Shown here one piece after another: positions 42,753-51,359 of a stretch of 64,000 nucleotides of DNA (the stretch's first letter is position 1; each line of letters opens with the position of its first letter). A program made the position numbers and the translations under genes. Origin of the DNA: Ketogulonicigenium robustum (GTDB lineage Bacteria > Pseudomonadota > Alphaproteobacteria > Rhodobacterales > Rhodobacteraceae); contig NZ_CP019937.1 of NCBI RefSeq assembly GCF_002117445.1, positions 745,501-809,500 on the forward strand, given 5' to 3'. Under the pieces are notes generated by a model, which was not told the origin of the DNA, did no database searches, and was given only the letters and a program-made list of their open reading frames with translations.

Positions 42753-44468
42753 TTAACGGGTGCCGGCGAAGCGGACTTGCCAATCTTCGCGCTGCTCGTC
42801 GGTGATCTTGCTGAACAGCACCTCGGGCACCTCGAACGCATGGCCTGCGGGCAGGGCCGCCAGGAAGGCGGCGATATCTTCGGGCCAGGCGGTGTCTTCG
42901 GTCTTCATCGCGGCCAGCATGCTTGCGGATGCATCGGGGATGAAGGGGGCGGACAGAACCGCGTAAAGGCGGATCAGATTCAGGCCCAGACGGGTTTGCA
43001 TCGCAGCGGTTTCAGTGTCGGTCTTGATCGTCGTCCACGGGCCGGCGGCTTGCAGATATTCGTTGCCCGCCACCCAGATCGCCCGCAGCTCGCCCGAGGC
43101 CTTGCGCACTTCCATCGCGTCCATAAAGCCCTCATAGGCTTTCAGGCGCTGGGTCAGCTCGGCGATTAGGGCGTTTTCACGCTCGCCCCAGACGCCGCCT
43201 TCGGGGATGACTTCGCCGAATTTGCTGCGGCAGAATTTGGTCACGCGGCTGACAAAGTTGCCCAGCACGTCGGCCAGATCCTTGTTCACCGACATCTGGA
43301 AGTTGTCCCAAGTGAATTCGGAATCCGATGTCTCGGGGGCGTGCGACAGCAGCCACCAGCGCCAGTAATCGGACGGCAGGATCGACAGGGCTTGGTCCAT
43401 AAAGATGCCGCGCCCTTGGCTGGTCGAGAATTGGCCGCCGTCGTAGTTCAGGTAGTTGAACGATTTGATGTAATCGACCAGCTTCCACGGCTCGCCCGAG
43501 CCCATGATCGTGACGGGGAAGGAAAGGGTGTGGAAGGGCACGTTGTCTTTGCCCATGAACTGGGTGTAGCGCACATCCTCGGCGCCCATGTCGTTGCGCC
43601 ACCAGCGCTGCCACGCCGCATCATCCAAGCCACGCGCATCGGCCCATTCTTTGGCCGCAGCGATATATTCGATGGGCGCGTCGAACCAGACGTAGAAGAC
43701 TTTGCCTTCCATGCCGGGCCAATCCTGATCGCCCTTTTTCACCGGAACGCCCCAGTCAAGGTCGCGCGTGATGCCACGGTCTTGCAGGCCGTCGCCGTCG
43801 AACAGCCATTTCTTGGCAATCGATGTGGTCAGGACAGGCCAGTCGGTTTTGCTGTCGATCCATGCGGCCAGTTGGTCGCGCATTGCGCGCTGGCGCAGAT
43901 GCAGGTGCTTGGTCTCGCGCACCTCCAAGTTGGTCGAGCCCGAAATCGCGCTGCGCGGGTTGATCAGGTCGGTCGGGTCCAGCTGCTTGGTGCAGTTTTC
44001 ACACTGATCGCCCCGTGCTTTGTCGTAGCCGCAGTTGGGGCAGGTGCCCTCGATATAGCGGTCGGGCAGAAAACGGCTGTCATCGACGGAATAGATCTGC
44101 CGCTCGGACACTTCCTCGATCAGGCCGTTGTCGGCCAGTTGCCCGGCGAAATGCTGCGTCAGCTTGTGGTTTTGCGGGCTGGAGGAACGCCCGAAATGGT
44201 CGAACGACAGGCGGAAGCCTTTGGCGATCTCGGCCTGCACGTCGTGCATCTCGGCGCAGTATTCGGCGACGGGTTTTCCGGCCTTGGCGGCTGCCAGTTC
44301 GGACGGGGTGCCGTGTTCGTCCGTGGCGCACAGGAACATCACCTCGTGACCGCGCCCGCGCAGGTAGCGCGCGTAAAGATCTGCGGGCAGTTGGCTGCCA
44401 ACCAGATTGCCCAGATGCTTGATCCCGTTGATGTATGGGATCGCCGAGGTGATAAGATGCCGTGCCAT
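42753..44468 (-). CDS. metG: Methionyl-tRNA synthetase
   Basis: A 571-residue class I synthetase that charges tRNA with methionine. The HIGH-equivalent is IKHLGNL (about 16-22). A four-cysteine zinc site lies at Cys143, 146, 156 and 159. The KMSKS-equivalent position reads FSTSQ (347-351), so the usual catalytic lysines are replaced. The anticodon-binding helical domain ends the protein, with no C-terminal dimerisation/tRNA-binding extension. The ATG at 44468 gives the conserved [15 protein letters not shown]; the longer in-frame start at 44519 is less likely. A 7-bp hairpin (44504-44523) lies upstream. Confidence 0.95.
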   Translation of the reverse strand: MARHLITSAIPYINGIKHLGNLVGSQLPADLYARYLRGRGHEVMFLCATDEHGTPSELAAAKAGKPVAEYCAEMHDVQAEIAKGFRLSFDHFGRSSSPQNHKLTQHFAGQLADNGLIEEVSERQIYSVDDSRFLPDRYIEGTCPNCGYDKARGDQCENCTKQLDPTDLINPRSAISGSTNLEVRETKHLHLRQRAMRDQLAAWIDSKTDWPVLTTSIAKKWLFDGDGLQDRGITRDLDWGVPVKKGDQDWPGMEGKVFYVWFDAPIEYIAAAKEWADARGLDDAAWQRWWRNDMGAEDVRYTQFMGKDNVPFHTLSFPVTIMGSGEPWKLVDYIKSFNYLNYDGGQFSTSQGRGIFMDQALSILPSDYWRWWLLSHAPETSDSEFTWDNFQMSVNKDLADVLGNFVSRVTKFCRSKFGEVIPEGGVWGERENALIAELTQRLKAYEGFMDAMEVRKASGELRAIWVAGNEYLQAAGPWTTIKTDTETAAMQTRLGLNLIRLYAVLSAPFIPDASASMLAAMKTEDTAWPEDIAAFLAALPAGHAFEVPEVLFSKITDEQREDWQVRFAGTR

Positions 44469-44608
44469 GCGTCCGTCCAGCCGATAAATTTGCCTATTGA
44501 TTACCCTTTGCCGCACCAAAGGGCCAGAGGCCAGCGCAATCGGCTTGCATCATGGGGCTTGCACCCTAGTGTGCGGCCAAACCGCGACGAAAGATGTAAG
44601 GGTGCGCT

Positions 44609-45649
44609 ATGAATAAAATGGAACTGGGCCAAAGCGGCGTGGTTGTTTCGGACTGGTGTCTGGGTACGATGACCTACGGCAACCAGACGGACGAGGCCGA
44701 CGCCTTCCGTCAGATGGATATGGCGCGTGATGCGGGCGTCACCTTTTTCGACTGCGCCGAGATGTACCCCGTCAACCCCGTCCATGCCGATACAGTTGGC
44801 CGTAGCGAGGAATTCCTGGGCCGCTGGTTGGCGGCGCGCGGCAAGGGCGACAGTGTCGTTGCGACGAAGGTGACCGGCGAGGGGAACATGCAGGTGCGCG
44901 GCGGCGAGGGCTTTAGCGGCCCGATCATCCGCCGCACCGTCGAGGACAGCCTGCGCCGTCTGCAGGTCGAGTGCATCGATATTTACCAATTGCACTGGCC
45001 GCAGCGCGGGTCTTATGCCTTCCGCCAGAACTGGCAATACGACCCCTCGGGGCAGAGCAAAGCGGCCACGACCGCCCATATGGACGAGGTGCTGGGCACG
45101 CTGAAAGATCTGCGGGGCGCTGGCAAAATCCGTGATTTCGGCCTGTCGAACGAATCCGCTTGGGGTACCACCCGCTGGATCGATCGTGCCGAGGCGCAAG
45201 GCGCGCCGCGCGTTGTCACGGTGCAGAACGAATACTCGCTGCTTTATCGTATGTACGACACCGACATGGCCGAAGTGGGCGTGAACGAAGCGGTGACGCT
45301 GCTGGCCTATTCGCCGCTAGCGACGGGGCTGCTGACGGGCAAGTACCAAAACGGCGCGATCCCCGCGCTGTCGCGCCGCACCCTGAACGACGCGCTGGGC
45401 GGGCGCGTCAGCGACCGTGTGTTCCCGGCGGTGCAGGCGTATCTGGATATTGCAGCGCAGGCAGGACTTGACCCTGTCCATATGGCGCTGGCGTGGCTGC
45501 GTCGCCGCCCGTTCCCCATCATCCCGATTTTGGGGGCGACCAATAGCGCGCAGTTGCAGCACGCGCTGGATGGTTACAGGGTAACCCTCAGCGACGATGT
45601 TTGCAGCGCAATCGACGCGGCGCACCGCGCCCATCCGCTGCCCTATTAA
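44609..45649 (+). CDS. Aldo/keto reductase (Tas-like)
   Basis: A 346-residue TIM-barrel NADPH-dependent oxidoreductase. The catalytic tetrad is readable: Asp in FFDCAEMYP with Tyr, Lys in VVATKVTGEG, and His in YQLHWPQRG. The NADPH site IPILGATNSAQLQHAL is near the C-terminus. Close relatives are annotated Tas or AKR of broad specificity. The substrate is unknown. AAGGG precedes the ATG. The gene is divergent from metG and convergent with the DUF983 gene six bases away. Confidence 0.92.
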   Translation: MNKMELGQSGVVVSDWCLGTMTYGNQTDEADAFRQMDMARDAGVTFFDCAEMYPVNPVHADTVGRSEEFLGRWLAARGKGDSVVATKVTGEGNMQVRGGEGFSGPIIRRTVEDSLRRLQVECIDIYQLHWPQRGSYAFRQNWQYDPSGQSKAATTAHMDEVLGTLKDLRGAGKIRDFGLSNESAWGTTRWIDRAEAQGAPRVVTVQNEYSLLYRMYDTDMAEVGVNEAVTLLAYSPLATGLLTGKYQNGAIPALSRRTLNDALGGRVSDRVFPAVQAYLDIAAQAGLDPVHMALAWLRRRPFPIIPILGATNSAQLQHALDGYRVTLSDDVCSAIDAAHRAHPLPY

Positions 45650-45655
45650 AGCGGG

Positions 45656-46102
45656 TTAGTGTTCGGGTTTGGCGTGTGGTGCGCCGAACCCGTGCATGCG
45701 CTTGGCCCATTGCAGCCCGATCATCGCGCCCTTCATGCGGGGCAACAGATACAGCGCCAGCGCAATCACTCCGACCGAAAACGTGCAAGCCATGACCACG
45801 GGCGCGGGGCGAAAGACCGACCACGTGATATGCATGGCAATCGCCATCAGGTGCCCGACGATCAAAATCGTCAGATAGGCGGGGCCGTCATCTGCGCGCT
45901 GGTGGTAAAGGGCCTCATTGCAGTGGGGACAGTGGTCGGCGACCTTCAGATACCCACTAAAGATACGCCCTTCACCGCAGGCGGGGCAGCGCCCGCGCCA
46001 GCCGCGCGCGATGGAACGGCCCGTCGGGCGCACTTGGGTGCGGACAGCGGTGGTCATGTCAGGTGTGTCTGCGACGGTATCTGTGGCGGTGTTGGCAATC
46101 AT
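45656..46102 (-). CDS. DUF983 membrane protein with zinc-ribbon-like cysteines
   Basis: A 148-residue protein. After a polar N-terminus come two CxxC pairs (RGRCPACGEGRIF at about 38 and DHCPHCNEAL at about 58), then two predicted membrane helices (about 76-95 and 102-120). This is the DUF983 pattern found in alphaproteobacteria; function is unknown, and a zinc-ribbon attached to the membrane is inferred. The ATG at 46102 follows AAGGGG; a Met about 16 codons later is an alternative start. Confidence 0.85.
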   Translation of the reverse strand: MIANTATDTVADTPDMTTAVRTQVRPTGRSIARGWRGRCPACGEGRIFSGYLKVADHCPHCNEALYHQRADDGPAYLTILIVGHLMAIAMHITWSVFRPAPVVMACTFSVGVIALALYLLPRMKGAMIGLQWAKRMHGFGAPHAKPEH

Positions 46103-46300
46103 GGAAAGGCCCCCTTGCAGCCGGCGACTCTATCTAACGCCGCCGCTAAGGAAGGGAAAGGGCTGATCAGCCTGCACCTATGACGCGACCGTGAACAGCG
46201 GCCGCGCCGGAAACCTGCGCGAGCCGCGTTTGAAGGGTCAGATCAACGCTACACGACACTGCACCCGTTGATCGCCCCGCGAACACCGCGAAAGGACTTG

Positions 46301-46978
46301 ATGATGAAAACCAGTATGATCCCCTTGGGCGTTGCGGCGCTGCTGATGGCTGGCGCTGCGGCCGCGCAACCGGCCCCTGCCGATGACCGCCCCGCGCCGC
46401 GCATGCCCGCCTTTGCAGATCTGGATGCGAATGGCGATGGCCAACTGACGCTGGAAGATTTCGCCGCTTTGCGCGCCGCCCGTTTCGCCGCCCTTGACAC
46501 CAATGGCGACGGCACCATCAGCGCCGAGGAAGTTGTGGCTGCCGAGGAAGCTGCGCGCCAAGCTCGCCAGCTTGACCGCGCCCAAGCCATGCTGGACCGC
46601 CTTGATGCCAACGGCGATGGTGTCTTGCAGGTCGAGGAACTGAACGCGCCCTCGCGCGAAGGCCAGCACCTGCGTGACGACAACCGCCCGCACGAAGGCC
46701 AACGTCCGCCGATGGGCCGCAGGGGCCCGCATCAGGGTGATGACATGCGCATCTTCGGCCCGATGATCGACGAGGTGATGCTGCAGCACATGATCGCCAT
46801 CGTCGATACCGATGGCGACGGGGCGATCTCGCCCGCCGAATATGCCGAGGGGCCTGCCAAGCTGCGCGAGGCGATGCGCGCCGCGCACGGCGATAGGGAA
46901 CGCACGCGCGATGGCCGCCCCCATCACGAAATGCGCGGTGGGCCTGACCGCCGCCCCGCCACCGATACCGCCGATTAA
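46301..46978 (+). CDS. Exported EF-hand calcium-binding protein
   Basis: A 225-residue protein with a signal peptide (MMKTSMIPLGVAALLMAGAAAAQ) and four canonical EF-hand loops at 42-53, 66-77, 102-113 and 169-180, each DxNGDG or DxDGDG type. Between loops 3 and 4 is a His/Arg/Pro/Gly-rich linker, and the tail is similar. It should bind Ca2+ in the periplasm. AAAGGA precedes the ATG. An ECF sigma gene starts 57 bp downstream on the same strand, so the two may share transcription. It has no recognisable enzyme domain. Confidence 0.88.
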   Translation: MMKTSMIPLGVAALLMAGAAAAQPAPADDRPAPRMPAFADLDANGDGQLTLEDFAALRAARFAALDTNGDGTISAEEVVAAEEAARQARQLDRAQAMLDRLDANGDGVLQVEELNAPSREGQHLRDDNRPHEGQRPPMGRRGPHQGDDMRIFGPMIDEVMLQHMIAIVDTDGDGAISPAEYAEGPAKLREAMRAAHGDRERTRDGRPHHEMRGGPDRRPATDTAD

Positions 46979-47035
46979 GACACTGGAACGCATTGGCCCC
47001 ATACCCCATAAGATGGGGCCAATGCCCGGCGGCAA

Positions 47036-47659
47036 ATGGAAAGCGTGGTGAAACTACTGCCCTCGATCCGGATCGCAGATGATGCGGCCCCTGCCTTCGT
47101 TGACCCCGACGCGGCGCTGCTGGCGGCTTTCGCGCGGGGCGATGCGGCGGCGGCGCAGGCATTGACGGGTCGTCTTGCGCCGCGTGCCTATGCGCAGGCC
47201 TATCGCATGCTGGCGGATGCCGCCGAGGCGCAGGATGTCGGCCAAGAGGCGATGCTGCGGCTGTGGCGGGCGGCAGCCGACTGGCGTCACGGCGAGGCGC
47301 GCGTCAGCAGTTGGCTGTATCGCGTTGTGGCCAATTTGTGCACCGACCGCTTGCGCCGCCGCCGCGTCGTGTCGCCCGCCGATGCGGCGGTCGACCCGAT
47401 TGATCCGGCCCCTTCGGCCGAGGCGGCGGTCTTGCAAACGGCGCGGATGCAGGCGTTGGCCAATGCGTTGGCCCTGCTGCCCGCGCGGCAGGCCGAAGCC
47501 GTGGCCCTGCGCCACTTGGAAGGGCTGTCGAACCCGCAGATCGCCGAAATCATGGCGATCACGGTTGAGGCCGTCGAGAGTTTGACAGCGCGGGCGCGCC
47601 GCAGCTTGGCGCAGATACTGGCCGGGCGTAAAGAGGAACTGGGGTATGCGGATGAATGA
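47036..47659 (+). CDS. ECF-type sigma factor
   Basis: A 207-residue RNA polymerase sigma factor of the extracytoplasmic-function type. Region 2 (about 25-95) contains AYRMLADAAEAQDVGQEAMLRLW and VSSWLYRVVANLCTDRLRRRR. Region 4 (about 130-195) contains LPARQAEAVALRHLEGLSNPQIAEIMAITVEAVESLTARARRSL. The next gene overlaps its end by 14 bases and encodes a likely anti-sigma factor. The upstream EF-hand gene and downstream periplasmic sensor suggest an envelope or metal signal. The ATG at 47036 has only a weak ribosome-binding site. Confidence 0.92.
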   Translation: MESVVKLLPSIRIADDAAPAFVDPDAALLAAFARGDAAAAQALTGRLAPRAYAQAYRMLADAAEAQDVGQEAMLRLWRAAADWRHGEARVSSWLYRVVANLCTDRLRRRRVVSPADAAVDPIDPAPSAEAAVLQTARMQALANALALLPARQAEAVALRHLEGLSNPQIAEIMAITVEAVESLTARARRSLAQILAGRKEELGYADE

Positions 47660-47966
47660 TATGTTGCAGGACGACACCTTGGACAGGATCTTCGCGGCAT
47701 CGGCGCGTGCCGATGTCACGCTGCCGCCCACGTATATGCAGGCCGTGCAGCAAGCGGCGGCTGCGGCCGCCGCCGAGGCCGCACCGCGCTGGAGAATGGC
47801 GCGCCTGCGCCGCGTGTCGGCCTTTGGCGGGCTGGCTGCGGCTGCGGTTTGTGGTTTGTGGATCGGTACGGCATTACCGCAAATGATCGGGGCTGGGCAG
47901 GCCTCGGCCGCGATTGCGGTGCCGCTGTATCAGGACTTGGACGTTTATGCCCTGCTGGAGGAATGA
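47646..47966 (+). CDS. Putative small membrane-anchored anti-sigma factor
   Basis: A 106-residue protein. The cytosolic N-terminal half (about 1-55) has DDTLDRIFAASARADVTLPPTYMQAVQQAAAAA, followed by one membrane helix (about 59-77, VSAFGGLAAAAVCGLWIGTAL) and a short outer tail. There is no zinc anti-sigma (ZAS) Cys/His motif. Size, topology and position directly after the sigma gene match CnrY-type anti-sigma factors, but there is no clear family signature. The start at 47646 overlaps the sigma gene; the next gene overlaps its stop region. Confidence 0.65.
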   Translation: MRMNDMLQDDTLDRIFAASARADVTLPPTYMQAVQQAAAAAAAEAAPRWRMARLRRVSAFGGLAAAAVCGLWIGTALPQMIGAGQASAAIAVPLYQDLDVYALLEE

Positions 47967-47968
47967 AA

Positions 47969-48481
47969 ATGGCCGCTGACACCATTGCAAAAGGGCGGCG
48001 GCTGCGCTGGGTCTTGTTCGGGTCGCTGACCCTCAACGTCCTGCTGGGGGGCGTCGGGGTTGGCGCAGCGCTGGGGCTGCTGCAGCGACAGCACGCGGGC
48101 GGCCCACCCCCCATGATGCAGATGATGAGCGTCGGGCCCCTGTCGCGCGCGCTGTCGGACGAAGACCGCGCTGCGGTGATGGATCAGTTGCGCAGTAGTG
48201 CCGATGGGCATGTCAGCGGATGGCGCAATATGCGGCGCGACTCGGCGGAAATGCTGCAGGCGCTGCGCGCCCCCACCTTTGACCCCACGGTGTTCGAGGT
48301 GATTTTCGCGCGACAAAACGAATCCGACATCGTGCTGCAAGGGGCGCTGCAACATGCCCTGATCGGGCGTTTGACCGCCATGTCACAGGCCGATCGCACA
48401 GCCTTCGCCGACCGCCTGCAAGAGGCGTTTGATCGCCCCCCGCGCCCGGCCGGCCCGCCGCGCGGGCCTGACCGCCGCTAA
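47969..48481 (+). CDS. Membrane-anchored periplasmic sensor (CnrX/Spy-like)
   Basis: A 170-residue protein with one N-terminal membrane helix (about 14-36) and a helical periplasmic domain (SDEDRAAVMDQLRSS, MRRDSAEMLQALRAPTFDPTVFEVIFARQNESDIVLQGALQHALIGRLTAMSQADRTAFADRLQEAF). This is the pattern of the heavy-metal sensor (CnrX/ZraP/Spy) superfamily. A Met-rich patch (PPPMMQMMS, about 46-54) precedes it. The start at 47969 gives GGAGG seven bases upstream; the ATG at 47963 is too close. With the two genes before it, it forms a CnrYXH-like set. Confidence 0.78.
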   Translation: MAADTIAKGRRLRWVLFGSLTLNVLLGGVGVGAALGLLQRQHAGGPPPMMQMMSVGPLSRALSDEDRAAVMDQLRSSADGHVSGWRNMRRDSAEMLQALRAPTFDPTVFEVIFARQNESDIVLQGALQHALIGRLTAMSQADRTAFADRLQEAFDRPPRPAGPPRGPDRR

Positions 48482-49908
48482 TAAGCGGGGCCGGCGGCGC
48501 GCATGACGCGATTGCGGCCGGCGTTCTTGGCTTTGTAGAGCGCCTCGTCCGCAGCGGCGCAAATCTCCTCGATGGTCAGGCGCGCGTCGCTACCCGCGAT
48601 AGCCGCACGCCCCGGCGCAACCCCGATCGAGACTGTGATCGGAATGTCGACCGTGGTGGCAGGTGCACCATCGTGCAGTTGCGGCAGTTTCACCTGCACG
48701 GGTGTCACTGAAATTTTGCGCAGCAGCCGTTCGGCAACGCCGATGGCAGGCGTAATGTCAGTGTCGGGCATCGCGACCAGAAATTCCTCGCCGCCGAACC
48801 GCGCGATCATGTCAATGGCGCGCAGATTGCCGCGCAACTGCTGCGCGACCCCGACCAGAACCTGATCGCCCACCATATGGCCATATTTATCATTGATCGA
48901 TTTGAAATGGTCGATGTCGATCATCATGACCGAATAGGCGCGTTGTTCGTCGCGCGCGCGCTGTGTCAGGCGCACCAGACGGGGCAGGGCGTAGACGCGG
49001 TTATGCAGGCCGGTCAACTGATCGGTAATCGCGGCCTCCAACTGCGAGCGCATGCGGTTGCGCAGCCGTTCGGCCTTGTTCTTGCTGTGGATCAGGTTGC
49101 GCGCACGGTGGGCGAATTCGTCGGCCCCGATGTCGCTGAACACCTGATCAGACGCGCCCAAATCCAGCGTCGTTGCGGCCAGTTCGACCGCGCCGCTTTC
49201 CAGCAGAACCAGTGTTGGCGTGTGGCGGGTGTTCGATTTGCCGCGCGCGGCCGCAATCTGGCGGCAAATGTCGCGGGCATCGCCGGTGGTCGCATCGATC
49301 ACGAACAGATCGGGCACCGCGACATAGGGGTCGAGGGGAAGATCGTCGGGCGCCAAGTGGACGGGTTTGCCGGGCCAGCGTTGCAGCAGGTCTTGCAAGC
49401 CTTGCGGCTGTGCGGCTGGCGCGCGTGCGCTGACCACGGCAATGCGACCGGCGGTGGCGAAACTCGATGGTGCCTCGGCAAAGCCGAAGGCCGCATCGCC
49501 ATCTGAAACGGCGTTCGGTTGCAGATCGCGCATCAGGTCACGCTGGCGCAAGGTGGCGCGCACTTTGGCCTGGATCACCTCGCTGGGGCAGTCGGTGCCG
49601 ATCACGTCTTGCGCGCCTGCACGCAAAGCGGCCAAACGCTTTTCATTGTCCTGTGCAGGGCTGACGGCAATCAGCCACGGCGGCATAGCGCCGCCCACGC
49701 CTTGGAAAAGGGTGATCAGCGCGGGCCACTGTTCGGTGGGGCCACTGACATCCAACATAACCACATCGGGGATTTGCACCGCAGCATAGGCCGTGGCCTC
49801 GGCCAGCGAGGCGACAGTTTGAATGCTGTAATGCGCGCCTGATAGCACGTCCCGAAGCCCTTCACGCCGTGCCGAATCGGCACCAACGACAAGAATTTCG
49901 CCAGACAT
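48478..49908 (-). CDS. pleD: PleD-like two-receiver diguanylate cyclase
   Basis: A 476-residue protein with two N-terminal receiver-like domains (about 1-120 and 150-290) and a C-terminal GGDEF domain. The active site is GGEEF (372-376), with an RxxD inhibitory site five residues before it (RAID, 363-366), so it should make c-di-GMP and be product-inhibited. Receiver 1 keeps a phospho-acceptor-like Asp in VVMLDVS but has lost the paired acidic residues at its start (VVGADSA). Receiver 2 also looks degenerate. The ATG at 49908 gives MSGEILVVG; an upstream in-frame ATG at 49941 is possible. Confidence 0.9.
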   Translation of the reverse strand: MSGEILVVGADSARREGLRDVLSGAHYSIQTVASLAEATAYAAVQIPDVVMLDVSGPTEQWPALITLFQGVGGAMPPWLIAVSPAQDNEKRLAALRAGAQDVIGTDCPSEVIQAKVRATLRQRDLMRDLQPNAVSDGDAAFGFAEAPSSFATAGRIAVVSARAPAAQPQGLQDLLQRWPGKPVHLAPDDLPLDPYVAVPDLFVIDATTGDARDICRQIAAARGKSNTRHTPTLVLLESGAVELAATTLDLGASDQVFSDIGADEFAHRARNLIHSKNKAERLRNRMRSQLEAAITDQLTGLHNRVYALPRLVRLTQRARDEQRAYSVMMIDIDHFKSINDKYGHMVGDQVLVGVAQQLRGNLRAIDMIARFGGEEFLVAMPDTDITPAIGVAERLLRKISVTPVQVKLPQLHDGAPATTVDIPITVSIGVAPGRAAIAGSDARLTIEEICAAADEALYKAKNAGRNRVMRAAGPAY

Positions 49909-49993
49909 CCTTTCCAAACTCCTGACAGGGCGATCAATCATTCACTGATCGTACAAAATGGTTAATACAAAGTTTCAAAACGGAGAGGCGCAT

Positions 49994-50296
49994 ATGGCTT
50001 TTACAAAGGGGCTGGGCATGAACAGCGACGCGGCGGAAACGGTGGGCCTGAAGGCACTGACATGGTTGGCTACGCAAGATGATATCCTGATGACATTCCT
50101 TAGCGCAACGGGGGCCAGCCTGTCCGACCTACGCACAGGGGCACAACAGCCTGAATTTTTGGCAGCGGTGCTGGGTTTCTTAGGCAACGACGATGAATGG
50201 GTGCGGGCCTTTTGCGATGCCGAGGGGTTGCCCTATGATGCGCCGATGTGGGCGATGGCCATTCTGGCGGGCCCGTCGATGATGCATTGGACGTAA
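49994..50296 (+). CDS. DUF3572-family protein
   Basis: A 100-residue soluble protein with ALTWLATQDDILMTFLSATGASLSDLR and LAAVLGFLGNDDEWVRAFCDAEGLPYD, the pattern of DUF3572, a small helical family of alphaproteobacteria of unknown function. The ATG at 49994 follows GGAGAGG. An in-frame ATG twelve codons earlier has no ribosome-binding site. It is divergent from the PleD-like gene, and in Rhodobacteraceae it is commonly found near pleD. Confidence 0.85.
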   Translation: MAFTKGLGMNSDAAETVGLKALTWLATQDDILMTFLSATGASLSDLRTGAQQPEFLAAVLGFLGNDDEWVRAFCDAEGLPYDAPMWAMAILAGPSMMHWT

Positions 50297-50329
50297 GCGC
50301 GCCCCCGAATCCCGCACGCCGAGGGCTTT

Positions 50330-50372
50330 CCAAACACGCCCCCAGCGCTTAGGTGTTCGGGGCCGCATTTTT
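50330..50372 (+). terminator. Possible terminator before ftsY
   Basis: A stem of seven pairs and one mismatch (CCAAACAC / GTGTTCGG, with a 15-nt loop) is followed by GGCCGC and ATTTTT. The outer arms CCCCGAA (50303-50309) and TTCGGGG (50356-50362) offer an alternative longer-range pairing. The whole 109-bp gap has no other feature. Confidence 0.3.
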
Positions 50373-50405
50373 AGGTGTGGGTCTTGGTTTTAAAAGAAGG
50401 TGTGC

Positions 50406-51359
50406 ATGTCTCTTTTCGGCAAGCTTAAAGACAGGTTGTTCAAATCCTCGGCGCGGATCGATCAGGGGATCGAGGGGCTGGTGGCCGAGGCGCCTGCCGC
50501 CGCCGTTGCGGATGAGGCGCGCCGCCTTGTCGATGACGCCATGCTGGAGGAGCTGGAGGAGGTGCTGATCGCCGCCGATATGGGGGTCGAGACCGCAACG
50601 CGCGTTACGGCCAATATCGGTGACGCATTGCAGGGCCGCCGCCTCAGCACGCGCGAGTTGAAAGAGGCTCTGGCCCGCGAGGTCACCCGCATCATGGACC
50701 CCGTCGCCCGCCCGCTGCCGATTTACCCCAAAAAGCCGCAGGTCGTGCTGGTGGTGGGGGTGAACGGGTCGGGTAAAACGACGACCATCGGCAAGCTGGC
50801 CAGCCAGTTCAAGGCTGCGGGCAAGTCGGTTGTGGTGGCGGCAGGCGATACTTTTCGCGCGGCCGCGGTCGAGCAGTTGCAGGTTTGGGGCCAGCGCGCA
50901 GGCGTACCCGTGCTGACCGCCCCCGAGGGGTCAGACCCCGCCAGCCTTGCATTCGATGCGATGGTTCGGGCCGAGGCCGACGGCGCTGACCTGCTGCTGA
51001 TCGACACGGCGGGCCGCCTGCAGAACCGCCAAGACCTGATGGAGGAGCTAGCCAAGATCGTTCGCGTTATTCGCAAAAAGGACGAAACCGCCCCCCATAA
51101 CACCCTGCTGGTGCTGGATGCGACGACGGGCCAGAACGCGCTGCTGCAGGTCGAGATTTTCCGCAAGATCGCCGATGTGTCGGGACTTGTGATGACGAAG
51201 CTGGACGGCACCGCGCGCGGTGGCGTTCTGGTGGCGCTGGCCGACAAGTTCGGCCTGCCGATCCACGCGATTGGCCTGGGCGAGCAGATCGACGATCTGG
51301 CGCCCTTTGATCCGCAGGAATTTGCCCGTGCCTTGTGCGGGCTTGAGGAAAAGAAATGA
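50406..51359 (+). CDS. ftsY: Signal recognition particle receptor FtsY
   Basis: A 317-residue SRP-family GTPase that docks SRP-bound ribosomes at the inner membrane. It is the short form, without the long acidic A domain of E. coli FtsY. It has the N domain (about 1-95), G1 GVNGSGKTTTIGKLA (about 120-134), GDTFRAAAVEQL, G3 DTAGR, G4 TKLDGTARGG and the C-terminal GLGEQIDDLAPFDPQEFARAL. The ATG at 50406 follows AGAAGG. The next gene overlaps by four bases (ATGA). Confidence 0.97.
   Translation: MSLFGKLKDRLFKSSARIDQGIEGLVAEAPAAAVADEARRLVDDAMLEELEEVLIAADMGVETATRVTANIGDALQGRRLSTRELKEALAREVTRIMDPVARPLPIYPKKPQVVLVVGVNGSGKTTTIGKLASQFKAAGKSVVVAAGDTFRAAAVEQLQVWGQRAGVPVLTAPEGSDPASLAFDAMVRAEADGADLLLIDTAGRLQNRQDLMEELAKIVRVIRKKDETAPHNTLLVLDATTGQNALLQVEIFRKIADVSGLVMTKLDGTARGGVLVALADKFGLPIHAIGLGEQIDDLAPFDPQEFARALCGLEEKK

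Noticed and set aside
46198-46230. EcfG-type promoter (GGAAAC ... CGTT) before the EF-hand gene
   Set aside because: The spacing between the two elements is about 12 bases, shorter than the 16-17 expected.
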